DNA of 41,656 nt from Candidatus Eisenbacteria bacterium RBG_16_71_46. Its GTDB lineage: Bacteria > Eisenbacteria > RBG-16-71-46. Below, in pieces: positions 18,374 through 26,682 of this stretch. Every line of letters begins with the position of its first letter. Positions within the stretch are counted from its first letter, which is position 1. The notes under the pieces were generated by a model. The model was not told the origin of the DNA, searched no databases, and saw only the letters and a list, made by a program, of their open reading frames with translations. The stretch covers positions 52,156-93,811 of the forward strand of contig MFFQ01000114.1 in NCBI GenBank assembly GCA_001780165.1, written 5' to 3'. Position numbers and translations under genes: made by a program.

Positions 18374-19767
18374 TCGCCATGAAGACCTCATCCCTGACCC
18401 GCCTGGTCCTGGTCGCGCTGCTGGCCTCGGGCTGCGCCAAGATCGAGCCCCTGAGTTCGCCGGCCGCCGTGGGCGGGAGCGCCGATTTCGGCACGTACGT
18501 CGCCCTGGGCACGAGCATCACCGCCGGCTATCAGTCCGGCGGCGTCGCCAACCAGCACCAGATGACCTCCTACGCCGCCTCCTTCGCGCGCCAGACCGGG
18601 AAGCCGGTGCTGGCATCGGGGACCGGGAGCTTCACCTACCCCGCCATCGGCGCGGACGGCATCCCGCCGCTGCTGCGGCTGGTTTCGCTGAGTCCGCTGC
18701 AGATCAGCAACGCCGGGCGCACGCTGGGAAGCCCGCTCAACCTCGGCCAGGTGGGCGCCTATCACAACTACGGCGTGCCGGGCGCGCTGCTGCTCGACCT
18801 CGCCGACGAGACCCACTACTACGCCACGGTTCCGCCGGTGAACCGCACCACCTTCACGTTCTTCGATCTGATCGCGCGCCATTCCGGGACCCTCCTGGCG
18901 CAGGCCGCGAGCCTCGGTCCCACGTTCATCACCTTCGAGTACGGAGCGAACGAGGTGCTCGGGCCGGCGACGTCGGGCTCGGGCGTGGCGGCGCTCACGG
19001 GGCCGCAGTTCGCCGCGCTGCTCAATGGCACGCTCGACGCGCTCGAGGCGGCTGCCCCGGGCGTGAAGCTGGCGCTCTTCAACGTGCCCGACGTCACCAC
19101 CATCCCGTTCGTCACCACGTTTCCTCCGGTGGTGCTCGACGCCAACGGCAACCCGGTGATCGTGAACGGCAATCCGCTGACGTTGGTCGGCCCCGGCGGC
19201 ACGCCGCTCGGCCTCGGCGATTACGTCCTGCTCACCGCGCAGGCCGATCTCGCCGCGGGGAACGGATTCCCGACCGGCACCTTCTCCTATCTCACGGGTG
19301 CCGCCGGCACCAACCAGCCGCTGACCGACGCCGAGGTGCTGTCGGCGGGCGAGGCGGCGAGCATCCGCTCGGCGGTGGACCAGTACGACGCGGCGATCGC
19401 CTCCGAAGCGGCCGCGCGCGGGGCGGCGCTGGTGGATCTGCGCGGCCTGCTGCAACGGGCGGCGACCACCGGCATCCCCTTCCAGGGGACCGAATACACC
19501 AGCGAGTTCATCACCGGCGGGCTGTTCAGCCTCGACGGCGTGCATCCCAACGACCTCGCCCACGGCATCCTCTGCAACGTCCTGATCGACGCGGTCAACG
19601 CCACCTTCGGCGCGCGGGTGCCGCACGTCGACCTGCGCGGGCTGGCTACCGCCACTTCGTCGCGGGCGCGTCCGGCCGCGGCCGGGGGTCGGGCGCGGCC
19701 GCGGATCGAGGGTCTCGGAGACGGGCTCGCGGCACTGTTCCCGTGGAGGGACGAGCCCGCACCCTAG
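18370..19767 (+). CDS. SGNH/GDSL-family hydrolase lipoprotein
   Basis: 465 aa. The lipobox LLASGC gives lipidated C22. Block I is YVALGTSITAGY with nucleophile S49 (GTS in place of GDS), the Gly block is HNYGVPGALLLDL, block III is FEYGANEVLG (Asn), and block V is FSLDGVHPNDLAHG with the Asp-His pair. This predicts an esterase or lipase on the envelope. Stop-start overlap with the FadL gene suggests it releases fatty acids that FadL imports, although the substrate is not visible from sequence. The C-terminal 40 residues are Arg/Ala/Gly-rich and probably disordered. It ends 4 bp from the convergent DUF885 gene. Confidence 0.88.
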   Translation: MIAMKTSSLTRLVLVALLASGCAKIEPLSSPAAVGGSADFGTYVALGTSITAGYQSGGVANQHQMTSYAASFARQTGKPVLASGTGSFTYPAIGADGIPPLLRLVSLSPLQISNAGRTLGSPLNLGQVGAYHNYGVPGALLLDLADETHYYATVPPVNRTTFTFFDLIARHSGTLLAQAASLGPTFITFEYGANEVLGPATSGSGVAALTGPQFAALLNGTLDALEAAAPGVKLALFNVPDVTTIPFVTTFPPVVLDANGNPVIVNGNPLTLVGPGGTPLGLGDYVLLTAQADLAAGNGFPTGTFSYLTGAAGTNQPLTDAEVLSAGEAASIRSAVDQYDAAIASEAAARGAALVDLRGLLQRAATTGIPFQGTEYTSEFITGGLFSLDGVHPNDLAHGILCNVLIDAVNATFGARVPHVDLRGLATATSSRARPAAAGGRARPRIEGLGDGLAALFPWRDEPAP

Positions 19768-19771
19768 GAGC

Positions 19772-21418
19772 TCAAGCGACGGGCAGGTGCTGCCACAGCT
19801 CCTCGCGCACCAACGGCAGCGGTAGCGTGCCGCTGCGGAGCAGCGCGGCGTGGAAGTCGTACAGCGTGAAGGCGCGCCCCTGCCGGCGGCGCGCCTCGTC
19901 GCGCAGCTCGAGCAGCATCAATTTGCCCAGGACGTAGCTCATGGGCTCGGTCGGCGTCATGGTGTAGCGCCGCACCTCGATGGTGGCGGCGACCGGATCC
20001 AGCATCGCTTCCTCGACCAGCATCTCCACCGCCTGCGGGACGCTCATGCGCCCGGTGTGCAGGCCGACGTCGATGACCACCCGGCACGCCCGCCACAGCA
20101 GGTCGCGGAGCTGGAACAGACGGCTCGCGGGGTCGAGGAAGAAGCCCTGCTCGTACATCAGCTCCTCGCAGTAGAGCGCCCAGCCCTCGGAGAGCATGCT
20201 GCTGTCGGCCAGCAGCCGCAGGCGGGAGCCCGCATGGTTCGCATGCGACAGCTGCAGATGGTGCCCGGGGTAGGACTCGTGCAGCACCGTGAGCGGCAGC
20301 GCCGCGTAATTGTGGGCCTCGAGCTGATGCGCCTGGTCCTCGCGCCGCCGGCCGATGTCGATCGGCGTCACGAAGAGGTACCCGGTCTGGTCCACGTCCA
20401 GGGGCGCGGGGGGCAGGTAGGTGGCGTACGGCGTCGTGGGCCGCTCGAACAGCGGCGTCTCGATGACCTCGAGCGGCGCGTCCAGCAGCGGCGCCAGATG
20501 CTTCTCTTCGGTGAACCGCCGCGCCCGCTCGACCTCGGCGACGTAGGCCTCGCGCAGCCGTAGCGGCTCGGGATGGCGCTGCCGGGCGTCCGCGATCTGC
20601 GCCCGCCAGTCGCGATTGGCATCGATGCGCCGCGCCTCCTGCTCGAGCAGCGTCCGGGTGCGCTCGACCTGCACCCGGCCCAGATCGGCGACCTCGGCGC
20701 ACCCGACCGAGAGCATGTGCTCGCGCTCGAGCTTGTAGTTCATCCAGCGCTCGCCGATGGCGAAGCTGCCGCCGACGCGCCGCGACAGCTCGCCCTCGAG
20801 GAACTCCTGGTACTGGAGGAATCCGGCCCGCGCCCGCCCCCCCGCGTGCTCGATGCGCTCGGCCTCGCCCGGGAAGCTGCGCAGCAGCGTGCGCACGACC
20901 TCCTCGACGAACGCGGGGCCGCTGGCATTGACCTCGGAGGCGATGTCGAGCAGCACCTCGGGCACCTGGCCCAGGCTGGCGCGCGCCTCGTGCAGGTAAT
21001 CCGGAATCGCCATCAGCCGCGCGAGGATCGGTTCCTTGCGCTCCTCGAGCGGGGCGAAGGGCCGCGCCGCGAGCAGGAACACGCCTCGCAGCGCGGTCTC
21101 CGGGAAGCGCGCCGGGTTGCGCGCGTACACCTTCAGGTCCTCGAGGTCGACGCGGAGCGACGCGATGCGCGAGCGCAACAACGCGTAGTCCACGCGTTGA
21201 TGGAGCGGCAGCTCCTCCCAGGGCACCGACGCCACCAGACGCTGGTCGAGATCACGCAGCCAGGAGGTGCGGGCCCGCACGCCGTCGGGAGAATCGTCGG
21301 GCAGCAGCTCGTCGTAGTCGTGCAGACCCGCCGCGGTGGCGCCGACCGGCTGGTGCCGCATGTAGACCTCGACGAACTCCTCGCTCAGAGCTGCAAAGGT
21401 CTTCGCGGTGTCGATCAT
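19772..21418 (-). CDS. DUF885-family putative zinc peptidase
   Basis: 548 aa, typical for DUF885. The metal motif HESYPGHHLQ (380-389) and the downstream Glu in LSEGWALYCEEL (near 412) resemble gluzincin-type sites, so a metallocarboxypeptidase-like activity is likely but unproven. No signal peptide is seen at the N-terminus (MIDTAKTFAALSEEF), so it is expected in the cytosol. The gene may follow the cold-shock gene's transcription direction but lies downstream of nothing obvious. It converges tail to tail with the SGNH lipoprotein gene at 4 bp. Confidence 0.88.
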   Translation of the reverse strand: MIDTAKTFAALSEEFVEVYMRHQPVGATAAGLHDYDELLPDDSPDGVRARTSWLRDLDQRLVASVPWEELPLHQRVDYALLRSRIASLRVDLEDLKVYARNPARFPETALRGVFLLAARPFAPLEERKEPILARLMAIPDYLHEARASLGQVPEVLLDIASEVNASGPAFVEEVVRTLLRSFPGEAERIEHAGGRARAGFLQYQEFLEGELSRRVGGSFAIGERWMNYKLEREHMLSVGCAEVADLGRVQVERTRTLLEQEARRIDANRDWRAQIADARQRHPEPLRLREAYVAEVERARRFTEEKHLAPLLDAPLEVIETPLFERPTTPYATYLPPAPLDVDQTGYLFVTPIDIGRRREDQAHQLEAHNYAALPLTVLHESYPGHHLQLSHANHAGSRLRLLADSSMLSEGWALYCEELMYEQGFFLDPASRLFQLRDLLWRACRVVIDVGLHTGRMSVPQAVEMLVEEAMLDPVAATIEVRRYTMTPTEPMSYVLGKLMLLELRDEARRRQGRAFTLYDFHAALLRSGTLPLPLVREELWQHLPVA

Positions 21419-21499
21419 CGCTCTCCGTGGGCTCGGACTGCGTGGCTGCGCCGAGGCGGGGCCGGAAGCTCCCGGGTCGGCGAACGGAGGATCGAAGGG

Positions 21500-22081
21500 C
21501 TATTCGATGCGCACGACGTGGGCGGCCTGCCTGCCGCGGGCGCCGGGCACGACGTCGAACTCGACCCGATCACCCTCGGCGAGGGGCTTGCCGCCCTCCG
21601 ACTGGAGGGCGGATACGTGCACGAAGACGTCCTCGCCGCCGTCGGCATGGATGAACCCGTAGCCTTTCGAGTGGTTGAACCACTTCACCGCGCCCTGGCC
21701 GCGCTCCGCTGCCGACCCCGCCGGCTGCGGCGCCGCGGGCGGGGACTCCCGCACACCCCCGGCGACGCGGGGCGGCTTACGGGCACGATAGCAGTCCCGA
21801 CAATACACCGGACGCCCGCCGCTCGGGTGGAACGGCACCTGGGTCTCGGCCCCGCACGCCGAGCACACCGCTGCGACCATCCCGCCCCGCGACCGCGCCG
21901 CGGGTTTGCCGCCCGCACCGGCCCCGGGCCGCGGTCCCTTGCGGGTTTCCCGACACTGCTTGCAGCGCGTCGGAGCGTTGGTCAGTCCGTGCTCGCGGTA
22001 GAAGGCCTGTTCCCCGGCGGTGAACAGGAACTCCTGGCCGCAGTCGGCGCACTGGATGCGCTGGTCTTCACCCGTGGGCAT
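21500..22081 (-). CDS. Double zinc-ribbon plus cold-shock-domain protein
   Basis: 193 aa with three parts. Zinc ribbon 1 is C11/C14...C40/C43 (with [16 protein letters not shown] between). Zinc ribbon 2 is C73/C76...C94/C97 ([12 protein letters not shown]). A C-terminal cold-shock domain (130-193) has RNP1 KGYGFI (139-144) and RNP2 DVFVHVSA (151-158). It should bind single-stranded RNA or DNA, and the ribbons may add specificity or a protein contact. The linkers are Gly/Pro/Arg-rich. The ATG at 22081 matches the start of the first ribbon, and the longer frame to 22138 would use the leader. A strong promoter about 200 bp upstream implies a long 5' leader, as in cspA-type genes. Confidence 0.9.
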   Translation of the reverse strand: MPTGEDQRIQCADCGQEFLFTAGEQAFYREHGLTNAPTRCKQCRETRKGPRPGAGAGGKPAARSRGGMVAAVCSACGAETQVPFHPSGGRPVYCRDCYRARKPPRVAGGVRESPPAAPQPAGSAAERGQGAVKWFNHSKGYGFIHADGGEDVFVHVSALQSEGGKPLAEGDRVEFDVVPGARGRQAAHVVRIE

Positions 22082-22140
22082 GAACCGGCGAGCCTCTCGG
22101 GAAGGGTGGATGCGACGCGCGTGTGAGCGAGACACCACGC

Positions 22141-22167
22141 CCCCGGCAGGGATCGCCCCTGCCGGGG
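22141..22167 (-). promoter_or_regulatory. Leader hairpin of the cold-shock-domain gene
   Basis: A perfect 11 bp stem CCCCGGCAGGG/CCCTGCCGGGG (22141-22151 with 22157-22167) with a 5 nt loop lies in the leader about 60 nt before the ATG. A further palindrome occurs near 22190-22208. The structure could regulate translation or stability with temperature; this is inferred from position. Confidence 0.55.
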
Positions 22168-22284
22168 ACGGATCAAACGAGAGGGAGGGCCGGCGGCGCC
22201 GGCGGCCGAAGCGCTGAGTGGCGAAATCGAGAGTTCACGAACACGCGACGCTCCGAACGAACGCACCCCGCGAACCAGGACGAA

Positions 22285-22314
22285 AGTATAGGCACCGGCC
22301 GCGCGGAGTGTCAA
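22285..22314 (-). promoter_or_regulatory. Strong sigma-70 promoter of the cold-shock-domain gene
   Basis: Minus strand: consensus TTGACA (22314-22309), an 18 bp spacer, TATACT (22290-22285). The start site is expected near 22278, giving a leader of about 197 nt. It is the best promoter match in the window. Confidence 0.75.
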
Positions 22315-22333
22315 AGCCCGGGCCGCGGCCACA

Positions 22334-22411
22334 CGCCCGCCAGCGGACCGCAGCGGGCGGGGACCGGAGCGCGGGCTCCGCAGGCGCGCAGGAGCCAGGG
22401 ACTGGCGGGCG
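22334..22411. repeat. Palindromic repeat family 2, complete copy
   Basis: A 78 bp unit bounded by perfect 10 bp inverted repeats (22334-22343 and 22402-22411). Its reverse complement matches the first 68 bases of the window at about 94 % by eye. It lies upstream of the cold-shock promoter and downstream of the exonuclease gene. It has no coding content. Confidence 0.75.
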
Positions 22412-22557
22412 CCCCTCGGTCACGCACCGGATGCCATCGAAGCCGGTCCTGAGCGGGGCGCCCCTCAGAGCGCAGCGAGGCGGAGCCAGGAGGGCGGAGC
22501 CGAGCGGCCCGCGCGCAGGCCCCACCCGCGGAGGCCCGCCGGGCACGGAGCCCGCGT
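22412..22557. other. Spacer downstream of the exonuclease gene
   Basis: No gene is seen. An imperfect hairpin joins GGGCGCCCC (22407-22415) to GGGGCGCCCC (22455-22464), with ACCGG/CCGGT pairing inside. Purine-rich GGCGGAGCC-type runs follow to 22520. It may end the minus-strand operon that stops at 22558. Confidence 0.4.
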
Positions 22558-23400
22558 TCAGGCACGCTGCGGTGTACACAGCGCGCGCAGGATCTCCGCC
22601 ATGGTGATGACGTCGAGCAGATTGTGGTGGAACACCGGGATCAGGCGGTAGGGGTCACCGTGGCGGACGTAGTCGTGGTAGAGGCCGGGAATCTCCTCTC
22701 CCGGAACGTCGCCCGAGCGCCCACGCCGGCAGACGTGACGCTCCAGGGTCTGCAGCCGGCAGTCGGGAAGCTGGAGCCGCCAGCGCCGCCGCGCGGGATG
22801 CAGCAGGTCGATGTGCCGCGGCGGCAGCGCCAGCGGCACACCCTGCACCACCGCGCGTCCGGTCAGAAACGGGGCGTCGTAGGACTTGCCGTTGAACGTC
22901 ACCAGGAACTCGAACCCGCGCGCGAGCAGGCCGAGCGCGCCCAACAGCGTCGCCTCCTCGCCATAGTGCCGCGCGAAGTACTGGCGCAGCACGAAGTCCG
23001 TGCCGCTCCAGTGCATGGTGCCGGCCAGGAACACCGGACTCGAGGTCAGCCCGCCGGTCTCGAGGTCGAGAAACAGCGCCCGCTCGAGGCCCACCGCGGC
23101 GAGGGCGCGCAGGTCCGCCTCCATCGCGGGGGGCTCGCCCAGCCGGCCCCAGTGCGACCGGCGCCGCTCGACCTCGGAGCGCAGGCGCTCGTGGACGTAG
23201 ACCGCACCCCGCTCGTCGCGCCATTCCCCCCCGGGCAGGAACTCCTCGACCCCGACGTCCGAGGCGCCCGGCGCCTTGGCCTTGCGGCGCGTGCGGCGTG
23301 GGGCGTCCCCGGCGCCGTCCGACGCCGGCGCGTCTCCGGCCCGCCGGCGTCCCCGCACCAGCTCGCCGAGGCGCGCCTTGAGCGCGGCATCACCGATCAT
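22558..23400 (-). CDS. YprB/MrfB-like DEDD-family exonuclease
   Basis: 280 aa. RNase H-like 3'-5' exonuclease fold: ALFLDLETGGL gives D112 and E114, FLVTFNGKSYDAPFL gives D175, and HHNLLDVITMAEIL near 260 gives the last Asp. The N-terminal 50 residues are charged and disordered. It is shorter than Bacillus YprB and lacks its TPR-like tail. In Bacillus subtilis the pair MrfA (YprA helicase) and MrfB (YprB) repairs mitomycin C damage. Here the helicase gene is in the same operon, with a methyltransferase between. The ATG at 23400 overlaps the methyltransferase stop (ATGA). Confidence 0.85.
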   Translation of the reverse strand: MIGDAALKARLGELVRGRRRAGDAPASDGAGDAPRRTRRKAKAPGASDVGVEEFLPGGEWRDERGAVYVHERLRSEVERRRSHWGRLGEPPAMEADLRALAAVGLERALFLDLETGGLTSSPVFLAGTMHWSGTDFVLRQYFARHYGEEATLLGALGLLARGFEFLVTFNGKSYDAPFLTGRAVVQGVPLALPPRHIDLLHPARRRWRLQLPDCRLQTLERHVCRRGRSGDVPGEEIPGLYHDYVRHGDPYRLIPVFHHNLLDVITMAEILRALCTPQRA

Positions 23401-24176
23401 CGCGGGTCCTCCCGCGGGCCGTCCACGGCGAGCGCGGCGGCGAGAATCAGCCGGCGGCTCTCGGTCGAATGCTCCCTCCGGTCCGAGCCGCCCCATAGCC
23501 CGTCGCGGACCAGCCCGTGCCGCGCGAGCAGCGCGGTCAACTCGGCGCAGGTGTACGCCCGCAGGTCGAACTCCTTCTGCACCCGGGCCCCCTCCGACTC
23601 GATCAGGGTCTGGCGCGAGATCACCCGCGAGCTCTGGAGATCCAGCGTAATCTCCTCCATCAGCAGGGCGCCGTCGTCGCGCTGGGTCCAAGTGCGTTGC
23701 TGTGGATGGGTGAGCAGCCAGTCGCGGTTCACCATGTCGATCAGGAAGCGGCCCCGGGGACGCAGCGCGCGCGCGACACCCGCGATCACGCGCTCGTTCT
23801 CCGCGTCCGAGAAGTAGCCGAACGACGTGAAGAACGAGTAGATGCCGTCGAAACCTCCGTCGAAGCCGAGCTCCCGCATGTCGCCGGTGACGAAGCGCGC
23901 CTCGACGCCGGCGGCGCGCGCTTCCTCGCGCGCGATCTCGAGATAGTGCGGATTGAAATCGAGTCCGGTGACGCGGAATCCCCGCCGCGCCATGGCCACC
24001 GCGTGACGGCCGTATCCGCAGGCCAGGTCGAGCAGCTCGGCGCCCTCGGGGAGTGCCAGCGCCGACACGATGAAATCCACCTCCGCGCCGGTCCGTTCCG
24101 CGGTCAGGGTCGGCCGGTAGATGCGCAGATAGTCGTCGTCGAAGAACGCCACCGGCCACTCGGGACCCCGGGCCAT
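23397..24176 (-). CDS. Class I SAM-dependent methyltransferase
   Basis: 259 aa. SAM-binding motif I LLDLACGYGRHA (48-59), motif II acidic end VTGLDFNPHYLEIAREEA (about 68-85), and FVTGDMRELGF plus FDGIYSFFTSFGYF in the following strands. The N-terminal FFDDDYLRIYRPTLT is shared by a family of uncharacterised methyltransferases. The target is unknown. It starts 4 nt after the helicase stop and overlaps the exonuclease gene, so it is embedded in a putative repair operon. Confidence 0.85.
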   Translation of the reverse strand: MARGPEWPVAFFDDDYLRIYRPTLTAERTGAEVDFIVSALALPEGAELLDLACGYGRHAVAMARRGFRVTGLDFNPHYLEIAREEARAAGVEARFVTGDMRELGFDGGFDGIYSFFTSFGYFSDAENERVIAGVARALRPRGRFLIDMVNRDWLLTHPQQRTWTQRDDGALLMEEITLDLQSSRVISRQTLIESEGARVQKEFDLRAYTCAELTALLARHGLVRDGLWGGSDRREHSTESRRLILAAALAVDGPREDPR

Positions 24177-24180
24177 ACGC

Positions 24181-26553
24181 TCAGTCCCTCCCCAGCCAGT
24201 CGACGAGCAGCGCCCGCGCCGCCGCCTTCCCGGGGATGGCGCGCGCGCGGCCGAGGTCGGGATCCTGCTGCTGCGCCGGTCGCAGCACGGGGAGCCCGAC
24301 GCACGACGGGCAACCGGACTCGCACTCGCAGGCCTCGAGGTGCTCGAGCGCCGCGCGCGCCAAGTCGTCGAGGCGCGCGTAGCCCTGCTCCGCGAACCCC
24401 AGCCCGCCGGGATAGCGGTCGAACACGAACAGTCCTGGACGGCCGAGATTCGACGAGTCGATCATGCCGCCGAGGTCGGACGGATCGCACATGCTCAGCA
24501 TCGCCAGCAGCGTGAGGAAGAGGTTGCGCACGCCCATCAGCCCTTCGACCGGGTTGAGTCCCTGCCCCGCGATCGCGCGCCAGGTCGGCTCGTCGGGCGC
24601 CAGCCAGAAGCCGGTGGTGTCGAGCGTCAGCCGCGGCAGCTCGAGCGGGTGGTAGCCGATCGCATCGAGGGAATGGAACCGCACCTTCTTCATGGCGATC
24701 GTCTGCCACGAGTAGGTCACCTCGCCGAGGCGCACCGACTCGCCGCGCCATGCGCGGCGATCCAGCTCGCTGCGCACCCGAATGTTGCTGTCGAGCACCG
24801 GCTGCGTGTAGTAGTCCACCTCGCGCCGCTCGACCATCGCGGTCTTCTGCTCCAGGTCGAGCGCCCGCACGAACCAGGTCTCGCCCTCGTGCAGGTAGAT
24901 CGCCTCCGGGTACACCAGCTCGAGCGCGCTGATCGCGTCCACCGTCCCGATGACCGCGTGGCCGGTCCCCGCGTCCATGATGGTGTAGGTGTCGTCCGAG
25001 ATCGTGCGCAGGTTGACCTTCGCCGCCGGGAACTCGGTCGTCGCCCAGTAGGAGACACCGTCGATGGTGCGCGTCTCCCCCGCCTCGTCCAGCGCCGCCA
25101 GGATCGCGGGCGTCTGCGGCCCGAACGCCCGCTCGTCGGCGCCCGAGAGCGGCAGCTCGTAGGCCGCGCACGCCAGCTGCTGGGCCAGGATGTAGGGATT
25201 GTGCGGATCGATCACCGCCGCCTCCGGCGAGTGGCCGAAGAAGTACTCCGGGTGGCGCATGAGGTACTGGTCCACGGTCTCGTTGTAGCCCACCAGCACC
25301 GCCACCGACGGCACGCCCTTGCGGCCCGCGCGCCCGGCCTGCTGCCACGCGCTGGCGCGGGTCGGCGGGGCGCCGATCATCACCACCGCGTCGAGCCCGC
25401 CGATGTCCACGCCCAGCTCGAGGGCGTTGGTGCTCACCACGCCGCGCAGCTCGCCCGAGAACAGCGCCTGCTCGATGCGGCGCCGTTCCTCGGGGAGATA
25501 GCCCCCGCGGTAGGGGCGGATGCGCTCGCCCGACCGCGGCTCCTGGCGCTCCAGCCGCTCGCGCGCGTAGCGGTAGACCAACTCCGCCGCGACCCGCGAT
25601 TTCGTGAACGCGATCGCCTGCGCCCCGCGCGTCATCAGGCCCGCGAACAGCTCGGAGCCCTCGACGTTGGCCGAGCGGCGCTCCACCCGGGAGTCGTCCA
25701 CGTACGGGGGATTCCAGAACACGAAGTGCTTCTCGCCCCGCGGCGCCCCATCGTCGTCCACCACCGTCACCTCGCGGCCGACCAGCCCGCCCGCCAGCTC
25801 GCCGGGGTTGCGGATGGTGGCGCTGCACAGCACGTAGCGGTAGTCCGCGCCGACGTGGCGCGCGAGGCGCTCGAGGCGCCGCAGGACGTTGGCGACGTGC
25901 GAGCCGAAGATCCCGCGGTAGGCGTGCATCTCGTCCACCACCACGAACCGCAGGCTGCGCAGGAACCGGCCCCAGCGCGCATGCGCGGGCAGGACGCCCT
26001 GGTGCAGCATGTCGGGATTGGAGAGGACGACGTTGGCCGAGTCACGCAGCTTGCGCCGCGTCGCCGGGTGCGTGTCGCCGTCGTAGACTCCGGGCACCAG
26101 CGCCCGCAGGACGTCGGGATGCGCCGCCGCGAGCCGGGTGAGGCCCTTGAGCTGATCCTGGGCCAGCGCCTTGGTCGGGAACAGGTAGAGCGCCGTCGCT
26201 CCCGGCTCGGCGAGGAGACTCTCGAGCACCGGGACGTGGTAGCAAAGGCTCTTGCCGCTCGCGGTCCCGGTCACGACCACGACGTCTCGGCCCTCGCGCA
26301 GCGCGTCGATCGCCTGGGCCTGGTGGGTGTAGAGCCGCGCGATGCCCTGGTGCTGGAGCGCTTCGGCCAGTGCCGGCGGCAACGGGCGCGCGGGCTCCGC
26401 ATGCCGCGCGGGGCGCGCCGTCAGGACCTCCCAGTGGGCGAGCGCGCCGCGCCCCGCGGGCCCGCGCGCCTGTTCGGCGAGCCAGGCCGCGGGCGACTCT
26501 CCGGCCGACGGGGACGCGGCCCGCTCGAGGAAGCGGGTGGGCGGTGCGTGCAT
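24181..26553 (-). CDS. YprA/MrfA-like superfamily 2 DEAD/H helicase with C-terminal zinc-binding domain
   Basis: 790 aa. Walker A TGTASGKS (95-102), the DEAH-like box DEMH (207-210), SATIRNP (motif III), and the C-terminal RecA domain motifs TNALELGVDIGG and QQAGRAGRKG (motif VI). A four-Cys cluster CECESGCPSCVG near 740-752 marks the DUF1998/MrfA-type zinc domain. Family members unwind 3'-tailed DNA, and MrfA acts with MrfB on mitomycin C lesions in an excision route separate from UvrABC. The ATG at 26553 is preferred over 26595 because it begins the family-like HAPPTRFLE. It heads the helicase-methyltransferase-exonuclease operon. Confidence 0.9.
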   Translation of the reverse strand: MHAPPTRFLERAASPSAGESPAAWLAEQARGPAGRGALAHWEVLTARPARHAEPARPLPPALAEALQHQGIARLYTHQAQAIDALREGRDVVVVTGTASGKSLCYHVPVLESLLAEPGATALYLFPTKALAQDQLKGLTRLAAAHPDVLRALVPGVYDGDTHPATRRKLRDSANVVLSNPDMLHQGVLPAHARWGRFLRSLRFVVVDEMHAYRGIFGSHVANVLRRLERLARHVGADYRYVLCSATIRNPGELAGGLVGREVTVVDDDGAPRGEKHFVFWNPPYVDDSRVERRSANVEGSELFAGLMTRGAQAIAFTKSRVAAELVYRYARERLERQEPRSGERIRPYRGGYLPEERRRIEQALFSGELRGVVSTNALELGVDIGGLDAVVMIGAPPTRASAWQQAGRAGRKGVPSVAVLVGYNETVDQYLMRHPEYFFGHSPEAAVIDPHNPYILAQQLACAAYELPLSGADERAFGPQTPAILAALDEAGETRTIDGVSYWATTEFPAAKVNLRTISDDTYTIMDAGTGHAVIGTVDAISALELVYPEAIYLHEGETWFVRALDLEQKTAMVERREVDYYTQPVLDSNIRVRSELDRRAWRGESVRLGEVTYSWQTIAMKKVRFHSLDAIGYHPLELPRLTLDTTGFWLAPDEPTWRAIAGQGLNPVEGLMGVRNLFLTLLAMLSMCDPSDLGGMIDSSNLGRPGLFVFDRYPGGLGFAEQGYARLDDLARAALEHLEACECESGCPSCVGLPVLRPAQQQDPDLGRARAIPGKAAARALLVDWLGRD

Positions 26554-26633
26554 GGAGGTGGTCCTCGCGCGCCGTGCGCATCTCGGCCCGCTCAATGATG
26601 GCAGGAGCGCTCGGGACGCCCGTGAAGGCGGGC

Positions 26634-26639
26634 AGTATA
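26634..26639 (-). promoter_or_regulatory. Candidate -10 box for the helicase operon
   Basis: TATACT on the minus strand (26639-26634), about 80 bp before the ATG at 26553. No good -35 is found at the right distance (TCTCGG). It lies in the 129 bp gap after the upstream lipoprotein gene. Confidence 0.35.
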
Positions 26640-26682
26640 CCGCGTCCGTCGGGCGCCCGAGAAGGGGGGGCGAGCGGACAGC

